Origin: Paenibacillus_Z sp042653205
GTDB lineage: Bacteria; Bacillota; Bacilli; Paenibacillales; Paenibacillaceae
Assembly (NCBI RefSeq): GCF_042653205.1
Contig: NZ_JBHSHY010000004.1
Coordinates: 1-64,000 of the forward strand
DNA: 64,000 bases
Direction: 5' to 3'
Positions 25,026-33,261 of this stretch are shown one piece after another. The notes below the pieces were generated by a model. That model was not told where the DNA came from, ran no database searches, and saw only the letters and a program-made list of their open reading frames with translations. Each line of letters begins with the position of its first letter. Position 1 is the stretch's first letter. The translations under genes and the position numbers were made by a program.

Positions 25026-25400
25026 CGCGTTCCGCGAGCGGGAGACGAGAGACGAGGTAGAGAGAGGAGCGGAAGAGCTGCGAGACGAGCGTCGCCAATC
25101 CTGCTGTAAGCTTCCATGTTTTTTCATAGATTTGCTGCCCCTCCAGGCTTAGAGATCTCATGCAAACAGTGAAATCTAGCGGAAAGCCCTATTCGTAAGC
25201 TGATTATAAGGTGCTATGGGAGCGGTTTCAATGAGCGGAATCCGAAGAAGAAATGGACTTTTGTGATCTCTCCGGCTCTCAGCGGTTAATAAGGGGGACG
25301 CGGCTGCCGGTATTTTCCGGGCCGGTGTTACTTCTTTGTAACGACTCGGGATTCCGGTTCCGGTACGATGGGGAGAAGATCGAACCGAAAACGACGCTTA
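25026..25400. other. gap before the deacetylase gene
   Basis: No gene recognised. A short palindrome GTTAC-TTCTTT-GTAAC lies at about 25327-25342. No promoter with good spacing stands out. Confidence 0.4.
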
Positions 25401-25412
25401 GGGGAGTGCAGC

Positions 25413-26804
25413 ATGCGACTGAGGGGAAACGGCCGCGGCAAGCGGCGTTTAGCCGTTTCGATATTGGCAACGATGATGATAGGCAGTGCGCTCGCCGGAT
25501 GCAGCCTGCGTCCAGCCGGGGGAGCCGCCGGCGTGCAGACGGGCGACGCGGGGGTCTGCGCGGACGGCGCAGGCCAAAGCCCAGGCCAAGACGCCGTGTC
25601 CCGGGTGCAGGTGCCGGTGAAGGGCGCGGACGGAGAGTCGGTGTGCCGGGATATTCTAGGGCCGCCGGCCGTCGGCGGCGCGGCCGGCGGCCAGGCGGGA
25701 GCGGGAAGCGCGGCGCAGCCGGGCGGCGCCGGGAACGGCGTGAACGCCGGCGGCAGCGGGGACGAGAAGCCGGGGACCGGGAACGGAACGAACGCCGGTG
25801 GAAGCGGGGACGAGAAGCCGGGGACCGGGAACGGAGCGAACGCCGGCGGGAGCGGGGACGAGAAGCCCGGGTCCGGGAACGGAGCGAATGCCGGTGGAAG
25901 CGGGGACGCGAAGCCGGGGACCGGGAACGGCGCGAACGCAGCCGGCAACGGGAAGCCGCAGAAGCCGGTGCCGCCGGTTACGCTGGACCGGCCGACCCAG
26001 CCCGCGGCGGCTTACGGCGGCCCGGACGGCGCCAAGCTGGTCGCGCTGACGTTCGACGACGGCCCGGATAATAAATATACGCCGAAGATTTTGGATATCT
26101 TGAAAGCCAAGCACGTGCACGCGACGTTCTTCACGGTCGGCACGCAGGTGAAGCGCTACGGCGCCGTCATGAAGCGAATCGTGCAGGAAGGCAGCGAGAT
26201 CGGCAATCACAGCTATTCGCACACGGATCTGTCCAAGCTTGACAGCACTCATATAATGAATCAAATTAAATGGACGGATACCTTGATCCGGAAGCAGGCC
26301 GGTTACGTACCGCGCCTCGTGCGCGCGCCGTACGGCGCGTCGTCGCCGCAGCTGAAGCGGATCGTGGCGGACAACGGACGTTCGTTGGTGTTTTGGACCG
26401 TGGACACGCGCGACTGGGAAGGCGTGCCGGTGGCCGCGATGCGGGCCCACGTGAACAAGAACACGCATCCCGGCGGCATCATTCTCATGCACTCGTTCGG
26501 CAGCAAGCATCTCGCCAATACGGTGGAGCTGCTGCCGCTCGTGATCAAGGATTTGCAAGCGAAGGGCTATACGCTCGTCACCGTCAGCGAGCTGCTGGAC
26601 GCGAAGGTGAGGCACGCGGCCGGGAAGGCGAACGGCGCGGCCGGGAAGCATGCCGGCGGCGCCAAGGGCAGTGCCGCGGGCGGCGGCGCCGGCAAGAGCG
26701 GCGCGGACGCGCAAGGCGCAGCCGCGGCGGGAAGCGGCAGCGCGGCCGGAAACGGCGAAGCCGGGAAGGACGCCGGCGGCGCCGCAAGCCAAGCCGGAGC
26801 GTAA
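25413..26804 (+). CDS. polysaccharide deacetylase lipoprotein with tandem-repeat stalk
   Basis: A 463-residue exported protein. The ATG at 25413, with AGGGGAG before it, gives a basic N-terminus, a hydrophobic core and the lipobox LAGC (Cys30), so it is probably membrane-anchored. Four 16-residue repeats (NAGGSGDEKPGTGNGx, DNA 25743-25934) form a flexible stalk. The NodB/CE4 domain follows, with the metal and catalytic residues TFDDGPD and NHSYSHTD. A Gly/Ala-rich tail of about 60 residues ends the protein. The family removes acetyl groups from peptidoglycan or other GlcNAc polymers. The exact substrate is unknown. Confidence 0.85.
   Translation: MRLRGNGRGKRRLAVSILATMMIGSALAGCSLRPAGGAAGVQTGDAGVCADGAGQSPGQDAVSRVQVPVKGADGESVCRDILGPPAVGGAAGGQAGAGSAAQPGGAGNGVNAGGSGDEKPGTGNGTNAGGSGDEKPGTGNGANAGGSGDEKPGSGNGANAGGSGDAKPGTGNGANAAGNGKPQKPVPPVTLDRPTQPAAAYGGPDGAKLVALTFDDGPDNKYTPKILDILKAKHVHATFFTVGTQVKRYGAVMKRIVQEGSEIGNHSYSHTDLSKLDSTHIMNQIKWTDTLIRKQAGYVPRLVRAPYGASSPQLKRIVADNGRSLVFWTVDTRDWEGVPVAAMRAHVNKNTHPGGIILMHSFGSKHLANTVELLPLVIKDLQAKGYTLVTVSELLDAKVRHAAGKANGAAGKHAGGAKGSAAGGGAGKSGADAQGAAAAGSGSAAGNGEAGKDAGGAASQAGA
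25743..25934 (+). repeat. four tandem 48-bp repeats coding the deacetylase stalk
   Basis: Four in-frame 48-bp units begin with the codon pair for NA and differ at only a few bases, for example T to S at residue 12 and E to A at residue 8. Copy number may vary between strains. Confidence 0.9.
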
Positions 26805-26890
26805 AGCGCCCGGCGCGAACGCGAGCGGCGGTCCCGGCATAGCCCGCGCGGCCACCCGCGCATGGAAGGAAGAGCGAAAGGAGTACATGC

Positions 26891-28285
26891 ATGCGGTTTC
26901 GACGACATTTCATACGGAAGGCGCTCTTGCTCGGCGGGCTGGCTTCCTTGCTGCTGGCCGCAGGCTGCCAGTATACGACGACGCCGGCGGATTTGCTGAT
27001 AGCGCCGAAGCCGGTGCCGGAGAACGCGGCGCTGACGGACGCGCTGCATACGATTTTGCCGCTGCAGGCGAAGCTGTCGGTCGTGACGCACGAGGACGCC
27101 AACTCGGCGATTTTGCAGCTGGACGGCGACGGGGACGGCCGGAAAGAGGCCTTCGTCGTCTTCGCCGACGAGAGCGGCACGCAGCGCGTGATGGTGCTGG
27201 AGCAGACGTCCGGCGGCTGGCGGGAGCGGTTCACGTTCGCGGAGACGTCTACCTATGGCGTCGACGTGCTGCGCGCCGCGGATCTCGACGGCGACGGCGT
27301 GCCCGAGGTGATGATCGGGTGGAACCAGTTCGGCGAGCCGCAGCATATTTTGACGCTGTATCATATCGGCCGGACAGCCGGTCAGAAGGGGGCGCCGAGA
27401 CCGCTCGCGGAGCTGCCGTACGACACGATGGGCATCGGCGACGCCGATGGGGACGGCCGTCCCGAGATCGGCCTGATTCAGCTCCAGCGGCTGAAGCTGA
27501 CCGCCGGGATCGACATCTACCGGTTCGCGGACGGCGAAGCCGCGAAGCTGGCGTCCGCCCCGCTCGACGGGTCGGTCAACGCCTACCTGCAGGTGAAGCT
27601 CGGCCAGCTCGCGCCCGGCCAATACGGCGTCGTGGGGGATGCCGCGATCGGCACGAATTCGTCGACCACGACGATGCTCGCCTGGGAGGACGGGGCGCTC
27701 GCGCGGATCTATCCGCCGAAATCCCCGGGCGACGAGAACGTGCAGACGAACGCGAACGCGGTGCTGAGCGGCGACGCCAACGGGGACGGGATGCTCGACA
27801 TCCCGCAGCTGACCGAGGCGCCGGGGCAAGCGGACGGCGTGCCGTACAGCGATCTGCTGTGGATCGAGGTCGACAAGCAGTGGGACGGCCAAGGCGGCTT
27901 CCTCACCGTCGCGAGACGGTACGCGGACGCGGGCAATGCCTACGCGATCCAGATTCCGGACGAATGGACCGGGTTCACGTTCCGGCGTCCGGCAGGCGGC
28001 GGCCCGAGCGACATCGCGCTCGACGCGTACGACGAGGAAACCGGCCAGCGGGCCGAGGTGCTGACGGTGCGGGCCGCGGCGCTCGACGCCTGGGACGACC
28101 GAGAAGGCGAGCTTCAGGCGGACGACGTCCGCTACCTGAAGCTTGGCACGGCGGACGGGCTCGTCTATTACGCCGTATGGCACGACAAGCTGCAGGAGGG
28201 CGGCAGGCTGACCACCGCGGGGCCGGGAAGCTTTCCGCCGGACGAAGCGGAGATGAAGCGCTTGTTCAAGCTGCTGACGCCGTAG
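26891..28285 (+). CDS. lipoprotein with FG-GAP/VCBS-like calcium-loop repeats
   Basis: A 464-residue exported protein with AAAGGAG 7 nt before the ATG. The signal sequence ends LLLAAGCQ, a lipobox with Cys26. At least four Asp-rich loops (LDGDGDGRKEAF, DLDGDGVPEVMI, DADGDGRPEIGL, DANGDGMLDI) look like the calcium-binding turns of FG-GAP/VCBS beta-propeller blades. It lies between the deacetylase and a two-component system, all rightward and closely spaced. It may sense or bind an envelope ligand, but this is inference. Confidence 0.65.
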   Translation: MRFRRHFIRKALLLGGLASLLLAAGCQYTTTPADLLIAPKPVPENAALTDALHTILPLQAKLSVVTHEDANSAILQLDGDGDGRKEAFVVFADESGTQRVMVLEQTSGGWRERFTFAETSTYGVDVLRAADLDGDGVPEVMIGWNQFGEPQHILTLYHIGRTAGQKGAPRPLAELPYDTMGIGDADGDGRPEIGLIQLQRLKLTAGIDIYRFADGEAAKLASAPLDGSVNAYLQVKLGQLAPGQYGVVGDAAIGTNSSTTTMLAWEDGALARIYPPKSPGDENVQTNANAVLSGDANGDGMLDIPQLTEAPGQADGVPYSDLLWIEVDKQWDGQGGFLTVARRYADAGNAYAIQIPDEWTGFTFRRPAGGGPSDIALDAYDEETGQRAEVLTVRAAALDAWDDREGELQADDVRYLKLGTADGLVYYAVWHDKLQEGGRLTTAGPGSFPPDEAEMKRLFKLLTP

Positions 28286-28322
28286 CGAGACCTAGGGATG
28301 ATTGCGAAAGGGGGACTGCCGC

Positions 28323-29267
28323 ATGCGGATATTATTTTTGGAGGATGAAGAGGCGATTCGCGGGTTCGTCCGCATTAATCTGAAACGCAACGGCATGGAG
28401 GTGACGGAGGCCGAGGACGGGGAGACCGCGCTCGCGCTGGCGCAAGCGGCCGTGCCGCCGTTCGATATCGCCTTGCTGGACGTGATGCTGCCGACGATCA
28501 GCGGATTCGAGGTGTGCGAGCAGCTGCGGCGGCTGTTCCCGCGGATGGGCATCATCATGCTGACGGCGAAGACGCAGGAGGAAGACAAAATCCGCGGGCT
28601 CGAGCTCGGCGCCGACGACTACGTGCAGAAGCCGTTCAGTCCCGGCGAGCTCATCGCCCGGCTGCATGCGCTGAAGCGGCGCATGATGCCGTACGCCGAG
28701 GAGCCGGCGGGCGCCGAGGGCAGCGCCGGCGGCGCTGCGGGCGGCGCCGCGGCGGCCGAAGGCGCCTCCGGCGGCAGCACCGAAGCGGGCAGCACCGCGC
28801 CCGGCCAGGGCGGCGCCGCCGCGGAGCTTCGCGCGGCCTCGCCAGGCGCATCCGGCGCCGGCGCCGTGAGCGGCCCCGGCGGCACCGCGCCCGGCGAAGC
28901 CGCCGCCGATCCGGACGCGCCGCTGTCCGCCGGCTCGCGGCGCCAGGCCAAGCCCGGCGATATCGCCTCCGGGCCGTTTCTTCTTTCCGCGTCGGAACGC
29001 CGCCTCTGGAAGGATAACGTCGAGATCGTGCTGACGCCGACGGAATGGACGCTCGTGAAGCTGCTGATGGAGCGGGAAGGCGAAGGCTTGAGCCGCGACG
29101 ATATTTTGAACGCGGTCTGGGGCCGCCACTACGTCGGCGATCTGAAGATCGTGGACGTGAACATCCGGCGCATCCGGCAGAAGATCGAGGTGCAGCCGTC
29201 CGATCCCAAGCACATCGAGACGCTGTGGGGCTATGGCTACCGCTGGAACCGGGACGGGGGGCCATGA
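28323..29267 (+). CDS. OmpR-family response regulator with a very long linker
   Basis: A 314-residue regulator. The ATG at 28323 is chosen because GGGGG lies 8 nt upstream; the in-frame TTG at 28302 lacks such a site. The receiver domain (residues 1-120) has the acidic pocket Glu7/Asp8, phospho-acceptor Asp53 in LLDVMLP, and Lys103 in YVQKPFS. The C-terminal winged helix starts near residue 215 and ends LWGYGYRWN. Between them lie about 90 residues of Ala/Gly/Ser/Pro, whereas OmpR-type linkers are usually 5-20 residues. Its stop overlaps the kinase start. Confidence 0.9.
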   Translation: MRILFLEDEEAIRGFVRINLKRNGMEVTEAEDGETALALAQAAVPPFDIALLDVMLPTISGFEVCEQLRRLFPRMGIIMLTAKTQEEDKIRGLELGADDYVQKPFSPGELIARLHALKRRMMPYAEEPAGAEGSAGGAAGGAAAAEGASGGSTEAGSTAPGQGGAAAELRAASPGASGAGAVSGPGGTAPGEAAADPDAPLSAGSRRQAKPGDIASGPFLLSASERRLWKDNVEIVLTPTEWTLVKLLMEREGEGLSRDDILNAVWGRHYVGDLKIVDVNIRRIRQKIEVQPSDPKHIETLWGYGYRWNRDGGP

Positions 29268-30694
29268 GGAGCACCACCCTTCGCGCACGGCTCGTCCGGA
29301 GTTACGGCGTGCTCATCGTGCTCGTCGTCGTCATGCTCGGCTCCCTGTTCGGCACGCTCGTCTGGAATTACTACTACTCCAGCGCGGTCAGCTCCGTGCT
29401 GCAGCGGGCGCAGACGGAAGCGGCGCTGCATAACCGGCAGATCGCGGACGAGCCGACGAAGGAGCAGTCGCGCTACATGCTGCAAAACATGGCCGTCGGC
29501 TCGGCGCATCTCCAGCTGCTGACCGGCTCCGGCCAGCTCATCGTCGACAGCGACGGCTTCGACGGCAGCGGCAAAATCATCGACACCCCCGACGTCCGCG
29601 CCGCCCAGGTGCGCGACAAGGGCATCTGGCGCGGGCGCGATCCGGTCACCCACGAACGGATCATCGCGGTGACGCTGCCCGTCAAGAACGGCGCGCGCAT
29701 CGCGGCCATGTTCCGCTACACCGCGTCGCTCTCGACGGTGGACCGGATCATCGCCAATATCCTGTGGCTGACGGTGCTGGTGGGCTCGACCGTCGTGCTG
29801 CTCTTCTTCACGATGAGCGTGCTGATCGCGAACCGGATCGCCCGCCCGATCCGCAACCTGACGAAGGTCGCGGAGAAGATGGCGGAGGGCGACTGGACCC
29901 GCCGCGCCGCGTTGCGCGACCGCGACGAGATCGGCCGGCTCGCGGAGACGCTGAACACGATGGCCTCCGAGCTGACGCGGCGGGAGAAGCTGAAGGAGGA
30001 TTTCATCTCCTCCATCTCCCATGAGCTCCGTACGCCGCTCACGTCCATCAAGGGGTGGAGCGAGACGCTCGCCTCCGGCGATCCCACGGACGTGGAGGAG
30101 CTGAACCTCGGCCTCGCGATCATCGACCGCGAGACGGTGCGGCTGTCCGGCCTCGTCGAGGACCTGCTCGACTTCTCCAAGCTGTATGCCAAGAGCATCG
30201 TGCTCCACCCCGAGGTGCTGGACGTCCGCCGGACGCTCGAGGAGACGCTCCGGCAGTTCGAAGCCCGCGGGCAGCGGGAATCCGTGACGATCCGCGGCGA
30301 GCTCGGCGACGAGGAGCTGACGGCGAAGGTGGATGCCAACCGGATGAAGCAGGTGTTCATCAACGTGCTGGACAACGCGCTGAAGTTCACGCCGAAGGGC
30401 GGCTCGATCCTCGTGGGCGCGGGACGGCAGGACGGCTTCGCCCGCCTGACGATCCGGGACTCGGGCGTCGGCATTCCCCCGGAGGACCTGCCGCATGTCA
30501 CGGAGAAGTTTTACAAAGGCACGAGCCAGCGCTCCGGCAGCGGCCTCGGGCTTGCGATCTGCAAGGAGATCGTGGAGCTGCACGGCGGCATGTTCCGCCT
30601 CGACAGCGTCGTCGGCGCCGGCACGACGGTCACGATTCTGCTGCCGCTCATGTCGGATGCGCAGCGGCAGGAGCAGCAGCAGGAGCAGGGATGA
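29264..30694 (+). CDS. sensor histidine kinase (HAMP, HisKA, HATPase_c)
   Basis: A 476-residue membrane kinase whose ATG lies in an ATGA overlap with the regulator. Transmembrane helices are near residues 13-35 and 160-185 and enclose an extracytoplasmic sensor domain. HAMP follows, with ANRIARPIRNLTKVAEKMAEG. The H box is SISHELRTPLTSIKGW; N, G1 and G2 boxes are DNALKFTPKGG, DSGVGIPPEDL and GSGLGLAI. The signal is unknown. Upstream envelope lipoproteins suggest cell-wall or surface sensing, as inference only. Confidence 0.92.
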   Translation: MRSTTLRARLVRSYGVLIVLVVVMLGSLFGTLVWNYYYSSAVSSVLQRAQTEAALHNRQIADEPTKEQSRYMLQNMAVGSAHLQLLTGSGQLIVDSDGFDGSGKIIDTPDVRAAQVRDKGIWRGRDPVTHERIIAVTLPVKNGARIAAMFRYTASLSTVDRIIANILWLTVLVGSTVVLLFFTMSVLIANRIARPIRNLTKVAEKMAEGDWTRRAALRDRDEIGRLAETLNTMASELTRREKLKEDFISSISHELRTPLTSIKGWSETLASGDPTDVEELNLGLAIIDRETVRLSGLVEDLLDFSKLYAKSIVLHPEVLDVRRTLEETLRQFEARGQRESVTIRGELGDEELTAKVDANRMKQVFINVLDNALKFTPKGGSILVGAGRQDGFARLTIRDSGVGIPPEDLPHVTEKFYKGTSQRSGSGLGLAICKEIVELHGGMFRLDSVVGAGTTVTILLPLMSDAQRQEQQQEQG

Positions 30695-30731
30695 GGCGCG
30701 CCGGCACCCGCCCGTCCGCCTGAACGCAAAC

Positions 30732-30787
30732 AAACCCGATCGGCCTCGCGCCGGCTTGCGAAAGCCGGACGAAGCGGTCGGGTTTTT
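30732..30787. terminator. terminator between the convergent kinase and small membrane gene
   Basis: AAACCCGATC (30732-30741) pairs with GGTCGGGTTT (30776-30785) around an inner CCGGCT/AGCCGG hairpin, with T after the right arm and A-rich DNA before the left arm. Confidence 0.75.
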
Positions 30788-30815
30788 CGTATGCCCTGGC
30801 GGGCGGGACTTGGCG

Positions 30816-30935
30816 CTATTCCTTATAGAATAACGATTTGCGCTTATTGATGACGTAGCCGACGGCGATCAGGGCGAGCACGACGATGATAGCCGACAGC
30901 CAGCGCGTTTGAAGCCATTCCAGAAAAGGCTGCAT
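30816..30935 (-). CDS. small single-pass membrane protein (39 residues)
   Basis: Read leftward from the ATG at 30935, with GGGAGGA 7 nt upstream, the frame codes MQPFLEWLQTRW, then a hydrophobic stretch of about 17 residues (LSAIIVVLALIAVGYVI), then NKRKSLFYKE and TAG at 30816. The good ribosome site, a single clean transmembrane segment and a positively charged exit argue that it is real. The function is unknown. It is convergent with the kinase gene. Confidence 0.65.
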   Translation of the reverse strand: MQPFLEWLQTRWLSAIIVVLALIAVGYVINKRKSLFYKE

Positions 30936-31119
30936 AGGGAAATCCTCCCTTGGCGGGTTTTAGGACTATTATGCCAGAATTGGCCAAACGTATACGAAGG
31001 CTTGCGTCCCCTCTCGGCCGGCGGCAGCCGCTGCGACGGGTTCAGCACCTCGTACGAATAAGCAATCCGAACGCCGGCTCGTCCGGCCGGCCGGGTTGTT
31101 TTTTTTTCTGCGCGCGAGG
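30936..31119. other. gap before the ECF sigma factor gene
   Basis: It holds a GCCGGC-rich hairpin followed by an eight-T run near 31069-31108. This looks like a rightward terminator or attenuator although no rightward gene precedes it. No protein gene was seen. Confidence 0.4.
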
Positions 31120-31148
31120 GAAAACCGTTTCGCCCTTACCGGCGTCTA
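31120..31148 (+). promoter_or_regulatory. ECF-type promoter, probably autoregulatory
   Basis: GAAAACC (31120-31126) and CGTCTA (31143-31148) are separated by 16 bp. This resembles the AAC-type -35 and CGTC -10 of SigX/SigV/SigM-like promoters, just upstream of the sigma gene. Confidence 0.5.
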
Positions 31149-31181
31149 ATAGTCATCAAGGCAAGGCGGGAGGGCAAGACA

Positions 31182-31724
31182 CTGGATACCATCGATCATA
31201 CGGCGGCGCCCGCATCCGGCAAGGACGACGCGTTTCTGCGGCTCATGGCGGCGAGCAAGGAACGGCTGTACCGGATCGCGCTGGCCTACCTCCATCGCGA
31301 GGCCGATGCCGTGGAAGCCGTGCAGGAGGCGACCTACCGCGCGTACAAGAACTTCCGCAAGCTGAAGGAGCCAGCGTACTTCCATACGTGGGCGGTGCGG
31401 ATCGTGCTGAACGTCTGCGCCGACGAGTTCCGCAAGCGCAAGCGGCGCGAGCCGGCTGCGTATACCGAGGAGGCAGAGGGAGCAGCCGGTACGTTCGCGG
31501 ACGCCAGCGATACGCGGGTCAGCCTGCGCCGGCTCGTCGACGGGCTGCCGCGGGAGCAGAAGGAGATCATTATTCTGAAATACTACCAGCAGCTCACGCT
31601 GACGGAGATCGCGGCCGTGCTGGAATGCCCGGAGGGCACCGTCAAGACGCGGCTGCATAAAGCGCTCGTCCGGCTGCGGGGCGAGCTGGGGGAGGAGGGA
31701 AGCCATGATTTTGCCAGAGCATGA
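31182..31724 (+). CDS. ECF-type RNA polymerase sigma factor
   Basis: About 180 residues. Region 2 is LYRIALAYLHREADAVEAVQ with FHTWAVRIVLNVCADEFRKR. Region 4 is LPREQKEIIILKYYQQLTL, EIAAVLECPEGTVKTRLHKA. The first ATG in frame (31245) would remove the start of region 2. Upstream, CTG 31182 has GGGAGG 7 nt before it and no ATG, GTG or TTG competes, so I place the start there as an unusual CTG initiation. The SigV/SigW-like sequence and the overlap with a DUF4179 gene indicate a sigma/anti-sigma pair responding to envelope stress. Confidence 0.85.
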   Translation: MDTIDHTAAPASGKDDAFLRLMAASKERLYRIALAYLHREADAVEAVQEATYRAYKNFRKLKEPAYFHTWAVRIVLNVCADEFRKRKRREPAAYTEEAEGAAGTFADASDTRVSLRRLVDGLPREQKEIIILKYYQQLTLTEIAAVLECPEGTVKTRLHKALVRLRGELGEEGSHDFARA

Positions 31725-33051
31725 ACGGAGCCGGTTGGATGCGGGGCTGGCGGAGGAGCGGGCGGCGTGGGATGCGGCTCCGGTACCGGCTGCCCTGGAC
31801 GACGCGGTGCTGCGGGGCATGGCGCTTGCAAGACGTGCGGGGCGCAGGCGCGCGCGGCGGACCAGGGCGGCGGCGTCCGTTGCCCTGCTGCTCGTGCTGC
31901 TGCTCGGATTGCTGCGGGTCTCGCCGGCATTCGCCGCGGCTGTGGCGGAGCTGCCCGGGTTATCCGGCCTCGTCGCGCTGGTCGCCGGGGACAAGGGACT
32001 TGAGGGCGCTGTGCGGAACGATTTCGTGCAGCCGGTGAATGCCGGCGACAGCCACGACGGCGTGACGTTCACCGTCACCGGAATCATCGCGGACGATACG
32101 CGGCTGAACGTCTTCTATACGGTGAAGCTGCCCGAGAAGATGGAGCTCCCGTATGACATGCCGCGCGTCTATGACGCGGATACGGGAAAGCCGCTGGAGG
32201 CTTCTTACTCTTCTGGAGGTTCTGGAGCTGACGGAGAGCCCCGCACCGAATTTCAGCAGCGCACGGACATCAGCCTGGCGGCCGGGACGGAGCTGCCGGA
32301 TCGCATCAAGCTGAGCATCGGGCTGGCGGGTTATCCGGAGGACAAGACGTGGAGCGCGGTCTTTCCGATCGATAAGACGCGGTTCGAGGATCTGGCGGAG
32401 ACGATTCCGCTCGATCGGACCGTGACGGTGCAGGGCCAGCGCATCCGGTTCGTCAGGGCGGTCGTGCATCCGACGAGCATTGAGGTCGACGCGGAGTTCG
32501 ACGAGGCGAACGCCATGGAGATCTTCTGGCTGGGCGATCTCCGGATCGTGACGGATGCCGGCGAGGAGCTGCGCGGCTACTTGTCGACGTCCACCGCGCC
32601 GGGCAAGAAGACGCTGCGGTTCGAGAGCGCCTTCTTCTCGAAGCCGAAGCATCTGACGCTGGAGGGCAGCCGGATTATGGCGCTGGACAAATCGAAGCTG
32701 GAGCTAAAACTGGACCTGGCGAACAAAAGCATCGTGCAGGCGCCCGACGATCGGGTGCGATTCGTTTCCGCCGAGAAGACCGGTCCGGGCAAGGTTTCGG
32801 TAAGTCTGGGCGTCAAGACGAATATGGACCGCGACCACTATGCCTTTTCCATCGTCGAAGGGGCATTCCATGACGCGGCGGGCCGCGAGTTTCAGATCGG
32901 CGGCTACCGGACCTCGAGTATGATCGGAACCGATGAGATCCTTACCACCTTCGAGGCCATGATCGACAAGCCGTATACGAATCCGCTGACGTTCCGCATC
33001 ACGAACTACCCGTCCTGGATCGAACAGCCGTTCACGGTGAAGCTGAAGTAG
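31705..33051 (+). CDS. DUF4179 protein, likely anti-sigma factor of the preceding ECF sigma
   Basis: A 448-residue single-pass membrane protein. The cytoplasmic N-terminus (residues 1-52) ends in an Arg-rich stretch. A transmembrane helix follows at about 55-80 (SVALLLVLLLGLLRVSPAFA), then a large exported domain of the DUF4179 type (NAGDSHDGVTFTVTGIIADDTRLNVFYTV). It overlaps the sigma gene by 20 nt, with GGAGGAGGGAAG before the ATG. Proteins of this architecture next to ECF sigma genes usually hold the sigma at the membrane. That role is inferred. Confidence 0.78.
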   Translation: MILPEHERSRLDAGLAEERAAWDAAPVPAALDDAVLRGMALARRAGRRRARRTRAAASVALLLVLLLGLLRVSPAFAAAVAELPGLSGLVALVAGDKGLEGAVRNDFVQPVNAGDSHDGVTFTVTGIIADDTRLNVFYTVKLPEKMELPYDMPRVYDADTGKPLEASYSSGGSGADGEPRTEFQQRTDISLAAGTELPDRIKLSIGLAGYPEDKTWSAVFPIDKTRFEDLAETIPLDRTVTVQGQRIRFVRAVVHPTSIEVDAEFDEANAMEIFWLGDLRIVTDAGEELRGYLSTSTAPGKKTLRFESAFFSKPKHLTLEGSRIMALDKSKLELKLDLANKSIVQAPDDRVRFVSAEKTGPGKVSVSLGVKTNMDRDHYAFSIVEGAFHDAAGREFQIGGYRTSSMIGTDEILTTFEAMIDKPYTNPLTFRITNYPSWIEQPFTVKLK

Positions 33052-33261
33052 CGGCCGGCCGCCTAGCACCAGGCGTGCCGGGCGGCGCGTTTCCTGTCGA
33101 GGGCGGAATGGCGGTATCGCGGCCTGCGGGCAGCGGGCAGCGGGCGCCTGCCAATCGGGCTTTCGATCCGAGGCCTCGCCTAGCCGGAACAAGACAATCC
33201 CGGGCCGAATGTGGTTTAATGGAATGGACTGGTTTTTCTATCCGAATCCACAAAAGGCGGG

